Source: Salvator merianae | Taxonomy: Eukaryota > Chordata > Lepidosauria > Squamata > Teiidae | Direction: 5' to 3' | Assembly: GCA_003586115.2 (NCBI GenBank) | Contig: QVOM02000034.1 | Span: 115,074,315 to 115,138,314 of the forward strand | DNA length: 64,000 bases | Shown here: positions 45,502 to 57,665 of the stretch, one piece after another | Layout: every line of letters begins with the position of its first letter | How positions within the stretch are numbered: position 1 is the first letter of the stretch | Made by a program: the position numbers and the translations under genes | Notes under the pieces: generated by a model | What the model saw: the letters and a program-made list of their open reading frames with translations, nothing else | Told to the model about the DNA's origin: nothing | Database searches by the model: none

Positions 45502-47354
45502 AATAAAGAGCAGACCTAAGCCAGCTTTGCTTGTTGTTTGGCCACTGAAAATCTATTTTTCCATCATCCATTTCTGTTATTTCTGAAACATGTTTTGTGG
45601 TAATTGTGAAAAAAATATTAATCTTCCTGTTGCATTTGCACATCCTATATATGTTCAGAGGAACGTAGGCATTAGCATCATATAATAAGGTTTTAAAATA
45701 CTTGCTTCTGTTGTATAACATTGTGTCAATTCGACATTAAAGGCTGTCAAAAAACAAGAAATTATGTCAATACAGTCTTCTGTGACTTTAGAAACAGTCA
45801 TCACTCATCATTCAAAAGCAATGTGTTCCACCATGAAAGCATGAATAAGGAACTTAAAAATATCAAATGACCCAGGAATAACCAGTTTTTACATCTACAC
45901 ACAAACAATGCCTATATACATATATATCAATCACATATTTCAGAAGATTACATGATTTACAAAGTAATAAAGTAGGAATGGATACTTTTATGTCCAAACT
46001 CACAAACATGCATGCTTTTGCCATTTTTTCCCATTGCAAATAGTAAAGGAGCATCAGAAGTGCCAAACTAAGGGATAACTATACTACAAACATTTTATTT
46101 TAACTTCTAAATTAGAAAATTAGTTGCAAATATTTTTGTAACAATTGGTGCATTTTCTAGGGTGGGGGGCAAATCCATACAACATTCAATTAAGTGAAGC
46201 ATGACTGTTACACAAAGTGAAACACTTTCTGCACTTGCCTGATATACTAGAACAAGCTGTTAGTATGCTTCTTCCAAATGGGATTAATGCCATTCTAGTC
46301 CAGAACTACCCGAAGGTCTTCCTAACCCAGTTTAGTCATGGACCTGTTTGAAAAGGTCTGCAAGCATACTAATGCCGTCTGTTCCATCCAGGCATCAGCA
46401 TTTCTGTACTTGGTCTTGAACAAGAAAAATGTCATAGCCCCATCTTTGAAACTTGCATAAGGTTCAAAGATAAGCTTCAAAACTTGCATAAGATAGGACT
46501 GTGGCATTTTTCATTGTTTCATTTTTCAGCCAAAGATTAAGGTAGGCATCTAGTTTTGCATGAGCGTATTGCTTCTGCAGTGAGTTGCTCTTCCTCTTTC
46601 ATCACTGAGCCCAGTCTGATCTACAGGATCTCCAACCTTCCAAGTGCAGATCTCTGGAGTGAGGAAGGAGCCATACAGACTAAGGGAAATACATCCTGCC
46701 AATGGCATCCATTTCACTGAGAGTTTTCTTCGTTAGGGATTTCTCCTGAAGAGAAATTATTTTTCAGATGTCACAACTTTTTCCTCATTTTCTCTGTCAT
46801 ATTATTCCTCTAAAGGTCACATAGAGATATTGAAATGAGAAGGCAGATATAGAATAATAGCTTCAAATATGTCAACTTTAATAAATTTAGGGTAACTATA
46901 GGATCTTAAAGTGTGGGAATCAAAAAAGTCAGTCAAAAAAAAGTCTGCTGAACCTTCCTTTATTATCTGTATTTGCTGGATGGTTGCATAGTCACTTAAG
47001 ATACAGGCCTGAGGAATCACCAGCTTCTAGCAAGAAGCAAAAGTCCTGCCTATTTCCATTCCTCCATACTCCCACTATAATATGACCAACTTATTTAAAG
47101 CAGCTCAGAATTAGTGCTGAATACTAGGGACAGAATACTAGGATGAAGAAGACAATGCCCAGCCTGGTACTAAGGGAAGATGCATGAGTGTTAATGGGAA
47201 AAAAGGGGGGGGGGGAAATCAGGGAACACCAGCTAACACCGAGGTGTCACCACCACCCCGGTCTCTAATGACATCACACGTGCCAGGGTGGTGTCTATAG
47301 TCCAGTCCCCATCCACAGATGAAACAACAATTGCCACCAGGACATGCTCACCTG
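45496..47354. other. NTNG1: Intron downstream of the microexon
   Basis: No further NTNG1 exon is visible. AACACTTTCTGCACTTGCC at about 46221 resembles a MITE terminus without a partner. A G11 run lies at 47205-47215. Confidence 0.4.
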
Positions 47355-47880
47355 ACAAGTTGGCAGTGTCAATATAGCCTGTAAATAAAATCCTTTCTTT
47401 CCAAATAGAACTGCTCAGTATAGAAGAAAACGCATACAAAAAAAAAGTTCCATCCATGAAAAACACTGTATAGGATCTCTCCTGTGGCTGATGCCCTTAC
47501 CCTATTAGCTGTCAATACAAGCAATCGAGGGAGGAGACAAGACAAGCAGTGGACTCAGGCAGGCAGTAAACAAACCCATACATATCCACGGAGTCATCTC
47601 CAGTCCTTAGGTTGGCAGCTGTCAATACAGACAGCCATAAAATACCATGACAAGCCAGGGAATGGACTCAGGAAGGCAACAGATAAACCCAGATATAATC
47701 CACTGAGCCACTCAAAGCACCCATCCCTTAACTTGACAGCTGTTAACATAGCCAGCTGCTGGTTACCTGCAGAAATGAGGAAACAGGACAAGGAATAGAC
47801 TCGGGCAAGCAGTAGACAAACCCACCAGTATCCACTAAGCCCTTCCATCACCCATCCCTTAGCTAGGAAGTTGTTGATTG
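47355..47880. repeat. Diverged tandem repeat, unit about 110-140 bp, roughly four copies
   Basis: The motif AGCTGTCAATAC (variants AGTGTCAATATA, AGCTGTTAAC, AAGTTGTTG) recurs near 47365, 47507, 47617, 47738 and 47868. Each is followed by GACAAGCAGTGGACTCAGGC-like text (GGAATGGACTCAGGAAGGC; GGAATAGACTCGGGCAAGC) and then GTAAACAAACCCA or GTAGACAAACCCA, a TATCCACTGAG-type string and CCATCCCTTA. The 104-aa open frame at 47484-47798 follows from this repetition. Confidence 0.72.
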
Positions 47881-48120
47881 AATGACTTCTCAGCCTAAAA
47901 ACATTATTTGTTCACATATCCCTTGTCCATCTGTAAGTATCACCATACTGTATTCTAATTGTTTTACAAATTCAGTTGGAGGAGTCTCTGAACAGAACTG
48001 GTTCTAAATGAAAATCTAAACAATGGGTGATAAGCAGAATCATTGTTTGATACCATGTGAAAAAAAGAAAATTCAAGAAACAACATAGATTTGCTAGAGG
48101 AGTTTTAAATAATGCAATTA

Positions 48121-48924
48121 TGGACCTTTTCATATTTACTTCTGGTCCAGTATACAAAGGAGTCCAAATGCCTCCCTTCTGCTTGCTAGCGTGGTTTAAG
48201 GGAGGCCACATTTGCTTGCTAGTACTGTAGATTAGACTAGGCAGCCCAAAATTAATGTTTAATCTGGTTTACTGGTAGATCTTTTTTAAAACGTCTAACA
48301 GCAGTCTAGCAGCTGCCAAGTTGGACCACAGAACAGTGCAGAATGCACACATCTCCATTTTCCAGTTTACCAGGGGACCCATTTCAGCAGCACAACAAAG
48401 AGTGCCACCAAAATGGGTCCCCCATCAGAGCTTGCAGAGGCTGTGCAAGCTTCAGGGTCAGCACAGGAGCTGTCCAAATGCGGACAGCCTTGTTCCAGGA
48501 TACGTGCACTGCTCCAGCTGATCCAGTCTCACTGTATTCAAGAGCACTGCCATGTATTGTAATAAAAAGAGTGCTACAATGGTAGTGCTGTTCTGAAAGC
48601 CACAGAATTCTGATCACATGCTTGCCACTATCTCCAACCATGTGAATGGTGCAGCCCAGGAATGAAAGTCCCTTGACTGCAGTTTTTCTAGCTGGGAATA
48701 ATTATTCAAATACCAGAAATGGCCTCAGAAATGCATGCTTGAGTAACTAAGACCAGCCACCCTGCTTTGAAGAAAGCAAACCAGTTAAGTGCAGATGAGT
48801 TAGCTGCTAGTGCTTACTGGAAGAGTAAGATAAGCTCTGATAAAGCACTTCATCCTACCATTAGAGCCAGACTGGGAGCAGTTAGACTATAATTATCCCA
48901 TTCTAAGGTAGAAGGAAAAGGCCC
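48121..48924. mobile_element. Harbinger-like MITE, 804 bp
   Basis: Left end TGGACCTTTTCATATTTACT after TTA; right end (minus strand) GGGCCTTTTCCTTCTACC before TAT. The interior holds GCCTCCCTTCTGCTTGC with GTTTAAGGGAGGC, and AGTTTACCAGGGGACCC with TGCCACCAAAATGGGTCCC. It may be composite. Confidence 0.6.
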
Positions 48925-50021
48925 TATATGTTTGGAGGAGGGATTCCTTCCTCCAAATTTGATTCAGCTTACCTTTTGGCGTGCAGCCTGTTTTGAAAAC
49001 AAAAGGGCTGCTTGCATAAGCTTCCCTGCAGTGCATTTGATTGGGTCTTGTCTAAACATCATTAGAACCCTCACTTCCTCTTCCCTACTGATGAAATGAA
49101 TCATTGCGCCACATGAAAGAATTAAACCCAGAATCTGTGAACCCAGATTCACAACTCTCCAGCCAGCATTGAAATCCATCCATTTTGAAGTACACTGGGA
49201 ATCTGCGTAGCCATTTTCTGTGTGCCCAAACAAGCTGAAATTCGAGCGACAGTTGGGTTTGAACCAGTTTTAGAAGGCTCATGATGTGGCTTCTGGACCT
49301 TTTTCAAGCCTCATGTTGAATGCATTGCAATATTCAAGTAACAAGTTATTAGGAGTGGAAGCTGCTGACATGGATTGACTCTTGCCAACTCATAAACATC
49401 TCATAAATAGACTTAGCACTGAAGTGTTAAGCATAAGATAGCATGTTAAATCTCTTTAAAACTAGTCTTCTGTGATGCTTTGTGTCCACATGCATACTGA
49501 CTAAATGTTACAGGACACATCTTTTGTGAGGCCAGCAAAATCCCTATTAACATATCAAGCGGAATAAAAATATTCTGCTTTTAATATTCAAATTGTTCTG
49601 CCCCAATGTCTTCTCAACATATGCCTAACTGCAAATGCACAGATGTGTTTAAAGTTCTGACAGTGAATTTGCAATGGTAATTTGGTCAAAGGAAAAAGAG
49701 AGAGCAAAAGTACTAAAAAAAGGCCAGAAAAAAAAATGTTTCAATGCAGCCATTGTCATGACTTGACAGAAATGGATAGATGGTAAAAATAGTTCTTGTG
49801 CTACAGACTGTTGATATTGTCTTGCATGCCCTTGTGTGGTTATGATGTTCATTCTACACAGCCATGTAGCTTTCTTCATGGCAGTTGCCATCTCTGAGCA
49901 TCAGCAGATGTTGGCCTTTGAGCTCTTAATAGGGAAACTCAAATAGTCTTGGATGGATCAGAGGTGACCTGAAAGGATGTATTATTGCCCTCTTTAAATT
50001 TTGGTACTTACAACTGCTGTG
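48925..50021. other. NTNG1: Intronic sequence, nothing recognised
   Basis: No feature seen. Confidence 0.4.
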
Positions 50022-50664
50022 TAGGGATGTGCACGAAGGCACTTTTCCCTTTTAGCTTCACAGTGCTGCGAAGCTGCTAGGCTTCGTTTTCACGCGAAAA
50101 CTATATGCGCGAAAAGGAAGCCTTTCGTCTTCGCAGCAAAGATTTTCGCCACGAAGACTGGGGGCACTGCCTGTCACAAATCAATGTGAAGGGAAGACCT
50201 TCTCCGCGAAGGTCTTCCCTTCGCCTTGATTTGTTTCTGTTTCTGATCGCGCTCTCTCTCATTCCCCCTAGTCTGTCAGTGTGCAAACACACTGACAGAC
50301 TAGGAGGAATGACAGCGATCGGAAACGTCAGAAAAATCAATGCCAAATCTGATCGCTAAAGTTACGTGCTGCCTGTCACAGAGGCAGCACTTAACTTTAG
50401 CAATTGGATTCGGCATTGATTTTCTGACATTTCTGACCGGTCTCCCTCTTTTAGTCTGTGTGAAGCTACCAGGCTTCGATGCCACGGAGCTTCTTGCGGC
50501 CAAAAAGAGGGAGCTTGCGGCAAATGGCGAAGGTCTTGAAGGTCGCCGGGACCTTCACCATTCGCATTCGCTACCCCCTTTTGTTTTCGTATTTTGTGCG
50601 AAGATGGCAGAAACGCCATTTTCGTGCAAAATTCGAATGGCACGAAACTTCGTGCACATCCCTA
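50022..50664. mobile_element. hAT-like multi-hairpin element, 643 bp, perfect 8-bp duplication
   Basis: Both ends read TAGGGATGTGCACGAAG on their own strand, and identical CTGCTGTG copies flank the element (50014-50021 and 50665-50672). The interior is a series of hairpins. The first has 26-nt arms, 50177-50202 and 50208-50233, joined by a five-base loop. The second, about 50244-50320, pairs CCTAGTCTGTCAGTGTG with CACACTGACAGACTAGG. The third, about 50322-50445, pairs a roughly 50-nt arm containing AAATCAATGCC and TAAAGTTACGTGCTGCCT with AGGCAGCACTTAACTTTA and GGCATTGATTT. No transposase is present. The open frames on both strands are products of the palindromes. Confidence 0.92.
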
Positions 50665-52857
50665 CTGCTGTGTTATTTACATCACTTGCTGTAGCTTTAC
50701 ATTATATGCTACAGTTGCACCACATGCAAAATCCATGCTGCGTGCATGTGTGCACACACACAACACACACACAGCTTAGTTATTCACCTGCCCCATTACT
50801 TAACTGCTCATAAAAGAACAGCAGGGGAAATTCCTGCTCATTCTCCCAAAGTACTTCCCATTTTCCATAGGTAAATAGGCAGTGACCACTTAGAGGTTTG
50901 ATTTCTTTGTTTATCCTTTATTTGTAAATATCCTGTTTAAGATACATCTGAGAGGGATTATAAAACACAGAATACCTTTTTTTAAACATGAATGCATTAA
51001 CATTATTGTTTAGCTCTTTGCTGGAATAACTGGGATATTATTAACTGTTACAATATCCTCAGACGGGTACCTTTGGAAAGGGCAGAATTCTTCATAATCA
51101 ATCATGTGTTTGCCAAATTCTGATCCAGGGCTTCAGATTACAGATGTGTGTGTTTGAGCCAGTGCACATTTGTGCGCACATATGTATACTCGCATTAAGC
51201 AAATCTTACAGCATCCGATTGCTTTAATGGATTCTGTGTGATTTCTCCTTTTGTATATGCTGATGCAATATTTATTTTCAGTCCAGATATTTTTTTCTCT
51301 TTCACCTGGGAATAGATTATTTTTAAGTAACACATTTAATATCATATGCAGGAAAATACTAATAGGGTATATTGGCTTCTCTGTGCCTGAAGTTTTCTTT
51401 GGTTTAGGGGCATGGGTGAAGAACACAAACCATTCTGCATACAATGGAAATCCATCACAATGGATATTCATGTATGATTGAGGAGGCAAAAATGATCAAC
51501 GTTGTGCCCAAGGAAATATAAAATATGTCTATATTTGTTTGTTCATATATGAATAATTCTGAGTTGAGCTTCCTCTCAGAGAATTTTATATTTAAGCAGC
51601 ACATCGTTAATGTTCAGGTGCGACAAAAAGAGTGGTTTTTAAGTCAACACATCCTTTCTGATCATCTCCCCCCAAATTAAACCAGAGTTTTCCCCATTAA
51701 GGTCATTTGTAGCTGCTATTGTCTATCAATTGAGTTATAGGTTCTTTGATTACTTCTAGCGCATCTGATTCCAATGCTGATCTTTTCATCACTTTTCAGC
51801 ACTTGCTGGGAAAAAAAGACCTGGTGAGATGGTTAGCAATTAATGAGTCCCAAAACCAATTTCAGAATATTTTTATATTTGATTATCAATTATGCCTAGT
51901 TGTGCTTTAGACAAATGTGTGGAATAATACTTCTGAAACTGAGCACTGGAGATTACCATTTTTTACTCTCTGCCTTTCTTTCACATATTTTCTGCAATCA
52001 AACTTTCAGAAGTTATGGGTTGTTCAACACACTATGCAGAGTCAAGAGATAAAATTATCTACTAAACTGTTTTAAGTGGTAGTCAGACTTTTGAACTTTC
52101 CCATGTGAAAACTTCCTGAATTGTGAAAATATTTTTTTTTAAAGAAAACTAAGGCACCCTACAAGCACTATGCTTAGACTGTCATGTTTACTATGGGGGG
52201 GAAGATGACGACGACCAGGATTCAGTTTTATTTATCCATCAACCCATCCGCTCCTAACCGTAATATGTAGATTAGACTGAAACCTCAACTGACATATGAA
52301 TACATGTGTGCAGGCACTTTATGATATTATCTAGTCAAAATAAATCCACCGTTATAGTTACAATGCACACTGCTGTATTTGGACATGAACCTTCTCAGTC
52401 CTTTGCCTTCCATCTCTATGTTGTCACTGCCTGTCACATCTCTGTGGCCAAGCATACTGTAGAGAAGCAGCCGAGTCAGCACATCACCACTCAACATGTC
52501 TAGTTTTCCTTCACTTTCTAGTTCTCCAATTTGGAAGGTCTGCTTTAAATGGGTTACTCTGTAGCAAACTGCAGTGTAGGACATTCTAATGTCACTAAGT
52601 ATATGGTAAATAGTTTGATAAAAAGAGTAAAATCAGACATAAAATAGGATTGACATGATCCACTGAGTTTAGGAACAAATAATTAATGCATTATTTATAC
52701 CTGTTGTGTTTCTCTTCCATTTACCTCTTTCACAACATGATTTGCACTCCTCTTGTCCCGATAGTGGGGTGTTCTATGGCAGCTTGCAGTGCTAGTTTCC
52801 ATTTATGTATAAAAGACTGGGATGTTGTCATCAGTTTATTTACAGATTAATAGATTA
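50665..52857. other. NTNG1: Intronic sequence, nothing recognised
   Basis: No exon or transposon end. CTTTGCTGGAATAACTGGGA at about 51016 resembles the 3' border motif of the 1.9-kb repeat, but the surrounding sequence does not match. Confidence 0.4.
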
Positions 52858-53000
52858 GGATTAACTGTAGCTCAGTGGTAGAGCAAACTGCCTGGAAAAA
52901 CAGAGGGTCACAGGTTCGATCCTTACCCTCCCTCCAGAAAAAGGCAATGGCAAACCATTGTTGAACCATTGCAAGAAAACTACAGTCCCTGCTCTTTACT
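52858..53000 (+). mobile_element. tRNA-derived SINE (second type)
   Basis: GGATTAACTGTAGCTCAGTGG, with A box TAGCTCAGTGGTAGAGC; CTGCCTGGAAAAACAGAGGG; B box GGTTCGATCC at 52913-52922; then AAAAAGGCAATGGCAAACCA. The same layout on the minus strand occurs at 26300-26477. The right border is approximate. Confidence 0.75.
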
Positions 53001-54427
53001 GCCCAACAAGATTGGACATAGGAAAAACATAGGAACACAGTCAAGCACTTTAAAGCTTGAACTAGAGCCATGTTCCATCAAAATGGCCACAAAAAGGCTG
53101 TCTCAATGGCTAGAGGCTCCATTTCCACTCCACAGGCAGGAAACATGCCATTTATATGATGGAGCCTTCCAGGCTTCAGAACTGTTGCAGAAGCTGAGTA
53201 TTTTTAGACCAACAGATAACCAGCCCAAGCAGAAATTGCCCCTGGTAACTCACAGCGGAGGAGGAAATAAATGAGGGAACAGTGCACCATTGGAGTCATT
53301 TGCCATACCTTATGTTTATGGTAGCTTCCAGCTCAGATTTCACACCCTTAGGGCAGCTGATAGGCCTGATGCAGGTGAGGTTTATCCATTGGGCCCAGGG
53401 GCACTCTAAGTGTGCCCAACATTTATCATCTGGATGCAGCCTCAACTAGTTGTAGTTGAAACTCTGATTTACTTGAAACTCTGTTCTACTTGAATACAGT
53501 TCTATTCTAGTTGAAGCTATGAATCTAGTCATAGCACCACAGTTCTCAGCAAAGTATGACAGTACAAAAAGTTCAACTTCTAGCAGATGTTAACATTCAA
53601 TCCTACTCAAGGTGAGAATGGCTGCCAGCCAGATTTGGGAGAATAATTTTAGAATGATAGATTCAAACAAGTTATTGCATAAATAATCTGTAAGAAAGAC
53701 CTCTTTTCAAACATGCAAAATAGGACCAGGGCTGTTGTGTTCAAGGAGGTAGGTGGTGCTCAAGAAGAAATTGCTGTTTGCATCCTGAATGGTAATTTGC
53801 TGTTACGAGTGGTGGCTGATATCCATTCTGGCCGATGAAGCAGAAAGTTGGGCAGTTAAAAGGAACATGTACTGGGAATCAGACTGAGAAGAGTTTTTAA
53901 TAGATAAAACACTATAGTTGCAATTTTGTGCAAGTCTACCGGAAATTTGACCCCACTGAGCACAATAGAATATACACATGTTAGTCATCCCTGAACTGAA
54001 CCATGTATGAAGGAGCAAGGAAGAGTGGACTCAGGAGACCAGCCATCCCTGGTTGTTAAATTAGAGACATAAACAAAGCAGATCCAATTCATGGCCTTTC
54101 CATGGCATAGATCTAATGGTTATCATTTGTCACAGGATTATATGTGTGGTCTAGTGACAATTGTCATTTCAGTGAAAAATACGTGAGAATAGCAAATTCT
54201 GAATTTCCTTATTACTCTGAATACCTTTTTTTTTCCTGAAAAATTAGAAGAGTGGTATATAATTGGAATCTTAAAAAAGAACAGAATGGCATCACAGGCT
54301 GGAAAAGCCCATAGAATAAGAATGCACAAAAGCAAGGTTGTTCAGTTGCTGTCCTGCACTTCCTTAACTACCTTGGCATATGTGAGAGAAGCAATAGCAC
54401 CATTATTCATGGATCCCAGGCTATCAA
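53001..54427. other. NTNG1: Intronic sequence, nothing recognised
   Basis: Includes imperfect short repeats around TAGTTGAA at 53445-53515 (CTAGTTGTAGTTGAAACTC, CTTGAAACTCTGTTCTACTT). No gene seen. Confidence 0.4.
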
Positions 54428-54907
54428 GGGCCATTTCTGCACTGAACCTTCTACATTATGGAGCACCCCCCACCCTTAAATCACTTCATCCACATGAGAT
54501 GAAGCAGTGGACTGGGATACATCATCAAAATGGTGCTGCATGCCAATCCTCCTGTGGGTCTCTTTAAAGAGGTCCACAGCCAGACCAGAGTCCATAATCC
54601 AGACTGTAAAGGACAATGCAGACAGCATGCCCTTATCAGCCACAATATTTGAAGCCTATTTCAGCAGCATTCCAGAAAGTGACCCCGGAAGTTGCTGTGC
54701 CTCTAAAACAGGCATTCCCAGAAACTGCAAGGATTGGAAACAAAGGTTTCCAGCCTTCAGAGGTCCCATGCTGGCTTCAAAACCAGCAGCCAGAGCTGAG
54801 CCACAGCAAACTCTCCAAATGCAGACAGCTGTTGCAGCAGACCACTTCTAACCTACTCGAGCATGGTCCACACTCATCAGACTGTGCTACATGGGCAGGA
54901 ACAGCCC
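54428..54907. mobile_element. Harbinger-like MITE, 480 bp
   Basis: Left end GGGCCATTTCTGCACTG; right end (minus strand) GGGCTGTTCCTGCCCATG. Flanks CAA and ATG do not match. The open frames over 54507-54933 are by-products. Confidence 0.62.
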
Positions 54908-54914
54908 ATGTATT

Positions 54915-55062
54915 TTTTTCTTTTTTTCTTTAAGACATTTTTATACCACTTTCCATTAAAAATTTTCAAAGTTTTTGCAGAGTACTAAAAACAAGAATAA
55001 AAACAGAGTAAAAACAACAGATTAAAAACTGATTAAAAACTGAGTGGAGCAGGGCAAAACCA
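54915..55062 (-). mobile_element. LINE 3' end remnant
   Basis: The T-rich start, CATTTTTATACCACTTTCCA and the following A-rich series with TTAAAAACTGA repeats resemble the reversed 3' ends at 6828 and 15001. It may be the 3' end of the L2 whose ORF lies at 55490-55935, separated by the MITE. Confidence 0.45.
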
Positions 55063-55064
55063 AA

Positions 55065-55482
55065 GGGCCTTTCTGCATCAACTCTCAATACAGATTAAGG
55101 GTCTGTGTAGTTTACTTCTAGGCCTCATAGATTTGAACCTTAAATCTATGAGGCCATGTCCCCCACTAGTCCACTCTGTCTGCATTTGACAGAGTGTGAT
55201 CCAGATTAAGGGAGGTCTTAATCTGGATTACTGGTAGAACCATTTAATCTACCAGATCTACCAGTGGACCAGCACTGCCCTGATTCAGAACATGGGGTGT
55301 GTGCAGAAGGCATGCCTCCCATGTCCAGGACTACTGGGGGCACCTTTCAAAAAAAGCATCCCCCCCCCCCCAGAGGTCCAAAGGCTAGTGCTGATCCTGC
55401 CCACACCTTTCCATGGTTGGGATCAGTGGGCTGGGCTATTCTCACTGATCCCAACTTCCTGCAGGTAAGTGTAGAAAGGGCC
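55065..55482. mobile_element. Harbinger-like MITE, 418 bp
   Basis: Left end GGGCCTTTCTGCATCAACT; right end (minus strand) GGCCCTTTCTACACTTACC. Flanks AAA and ACA. Internal stems: CCTCATAGATTTGAA with TTAAATCTATGAGG, and CAGATTAAGG with CTTAATCTGG. Confidence 0.7.
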
Positions 55483-55489
55483 ACACAGT

Positions 55490-55935
55490 AAATGTCTGCA
55501 TAAAAAAAATAGTTTCACTTTATTGCCCCCATTACTGCTTCCAGGCACCTGACAAGCACTTTAACTACCTCACCTGATGCAGGTGGCATGGAGAAATAGA
55601 ACTGGGTGTCATCCACATATTAATGACTCCTCATTCCAAATTTCCTGATGATCTCTCCCAGAGGTTTCCTATAAATATTAAAGAGCATAGAAGATAATAT
55701 TAACACCTGAGGAAGCACACAAATGAGTTCCCAGCATGCTGAGCAAGAATCTCCCACAACCACTCTCTGCTGGCACAGTGCCTCCAACTCCCAGGAGATC
55801 CAGAAGAACCAGCAGAGTAGCACTTCCCCTGTCTTTCTCCTGAAGAAGATCATCAACGAGGGTGATCAAAGTGGTTTCCGTGCCATACCCAGGCCTAAAA
55901 CCAGATTGAAATGGGTCTCAAGCATGCCTGCAGTT
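55490..55935 (-). pseudogene. L2 LINE reverse-transcriptase palm fragment
   Basis: The minus strand translates, across frameshifts, as ALVTLVDDLLQE, LLVLLDLLG, GTVPAESGCGRFLLS, LSSMLFNIYRKPLGEIIRKF, then YVDDTQFYFSMPP (the YxDD catalytic box, near 55590-55620) and ASGEVVKVLVRCLEAVMG. These are RT motifs in correct order. The GVPQGS motif is damaged and the frame is broken. The MITE at 55065 lies just beyond its 3' side. Confidence 0.88.
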
Positions 55936-57663
55936 GAACAGCTATAGATTAACTATGTGTTATAGATAGGTAAATAGGTTTAAAAAGAATACACATTAAG
56001 CAATAAAATACAAAATAAAATAATAAAATACTTAGATTGGCAATTAAAATGCAAGTAGGAATCACACAGTATTACTCAGTGCCCTTGTAGCATGCCACAA
56101 TGCCAAATATCTCAATCAGGAGTCTATTAACATCTCTGTCTTCCAGGAGAGGTCTGGAATTGATTTCCCCCTCCCAACAGAATAAAACTCTCCACCCTCA
56201 GAAATTTCTTGAACAATTTTTTTATAAAATGTCAAGAAATATTACTGGCTTTATGTATAGAAGATATGATGATACTCTTGAAAAGTACCCAAGTCATTTT
56301 TGCCATCTTTTCTTATTTACAATTTCTAAATTGATCAGTGAGGCTTTAAATGTGACCCATAAAGATTTGTTGTTGTTTTTAATGAAAACTGATACTGTAC
56401 CACTAGCTGATATCATGTGGTGTGATATGGTAAATTACTGTGAAGTCATACTCAAGGCCGATAGATGGCTTGTGATAAACCTCAGCTATGTGTCCTCAAG
56501 CAGCTGTTGACAAAAGTAGCTGTCCCATTCATCAGCACCTGAACTATACATCACAGTTTTGATGATTCTATAATGACATGGTTCTTGGACATCTAGGTAT
56601 GTCAAAGTGGCAATCACCTCCAGTTATCATACAGTAAACAAACCCAAGGAGGCATATAGATGGCATGCCCAAATAAGGTGCATACTAGCACAGAGAGCTG
56701 ACTTAATGTAGTTATATTCTAAAAGGGCATAACTGCCAACTAGGCTAAAATATAATATAAGTGACATTCACATGATGTCCATCCTGGTCCTGTTCAGTAA
56801 CATCAACTGTGACTCCACAGGGTGAGATACAGCCACCTGGAGAGGAAGCCAGCTCAGATGTTTCTGAGCAAGCCATGTGCATGGCAGATTGCCAGGTCAT
56901 CTTGCACTGGCAGCCCCATCCATGTAGCTGACAGAAGCTTAATGACTGTGGTGGGGAAGTGGAAACATACTGCCCTGGAGGTGGGGAAGGTCAAGTCCAC
57001 AGAGCTGTGGAGGTGTGGTCTTAAATGATATTCATATTTCCTTCTCAAAGTAGGGTTGGTAACCAATCCAAAATGTACACTTCTATGTTCAGCTTTGTTG
57101 TGCAGAAATCAACAAGTGAAACTCTTTACATTATAGATATAAGAGAAGGATTGTTCTTAAAATTTCAATCCATTCTAGTCTGTGGGTAGGTTCTCTGACC
57201 TTGTTGTTCCATTTTTTTGTTTTTGTTTCTTGACTTATAAACTGCTTCAGCAAACCAAGTTGGAAAGAGCTATTTGAATATAAGACTCTGCAGTATCAGG
57301 ATTGTTTTTATTATTCTGTAAATGCATGTGAAAAACAATATTTCTAATCTTCCCTTTCCTAGCTATTTTATGTTTGTGCATGCACATGATGCTGTAAACA
57401 TTGTATGCAAATAAACAAAAGTTAAGATTTAAGAAATGTTTAATGAGGCAAACTCAAAGGGGTTAAGTTGGATTGCAGTGGAAGCATAAATGAACAGATT
57501 TTGCCCTTCCGGTAATACAGGGAGCCAAAGAAACAGATTTCAGGAGTGATTACTTTAAGAAAGAAACTTATACCATTTGTTCCGAGAAGGATAGAGTCCT
57601 AGAAAAATACCAAAAAAATACACATATTTATTTATTATTATTCCCACTGACATCACTGTTATT
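55936..57663. other. NTNG1: Intronic sequence, nothing recognised
   Basis: The 136-aa open frame at 56100-56510 (+) has no recognisable motif, no flanking splice signals that fit and no partner, so I leave it uncalled. Confidence 0.4.
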
Positions 57664-57665
57664 TA

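Noticed and set aside
51016..51040. Third copy of the 1.9-kb repeat
   Set aside because: Only about 20 bases (CTTTGCTGGAATAACTGGGA) match the 3' border; flanking sequence does not.
52858..52930. Possible functional tRNA gene
   Set aside because: A and B boxes are present, but the arms do not fold well, and the AAAAAGGCAATGGCAAACCA continuation also occurs after the tRNA-like part at 26300-26477. It is a SINE.
56100..56510. 136-aa open reading frame as a candidate exon or retrogene
   Set aside because: I could not match it to any family, and nothing around it supports a gene.
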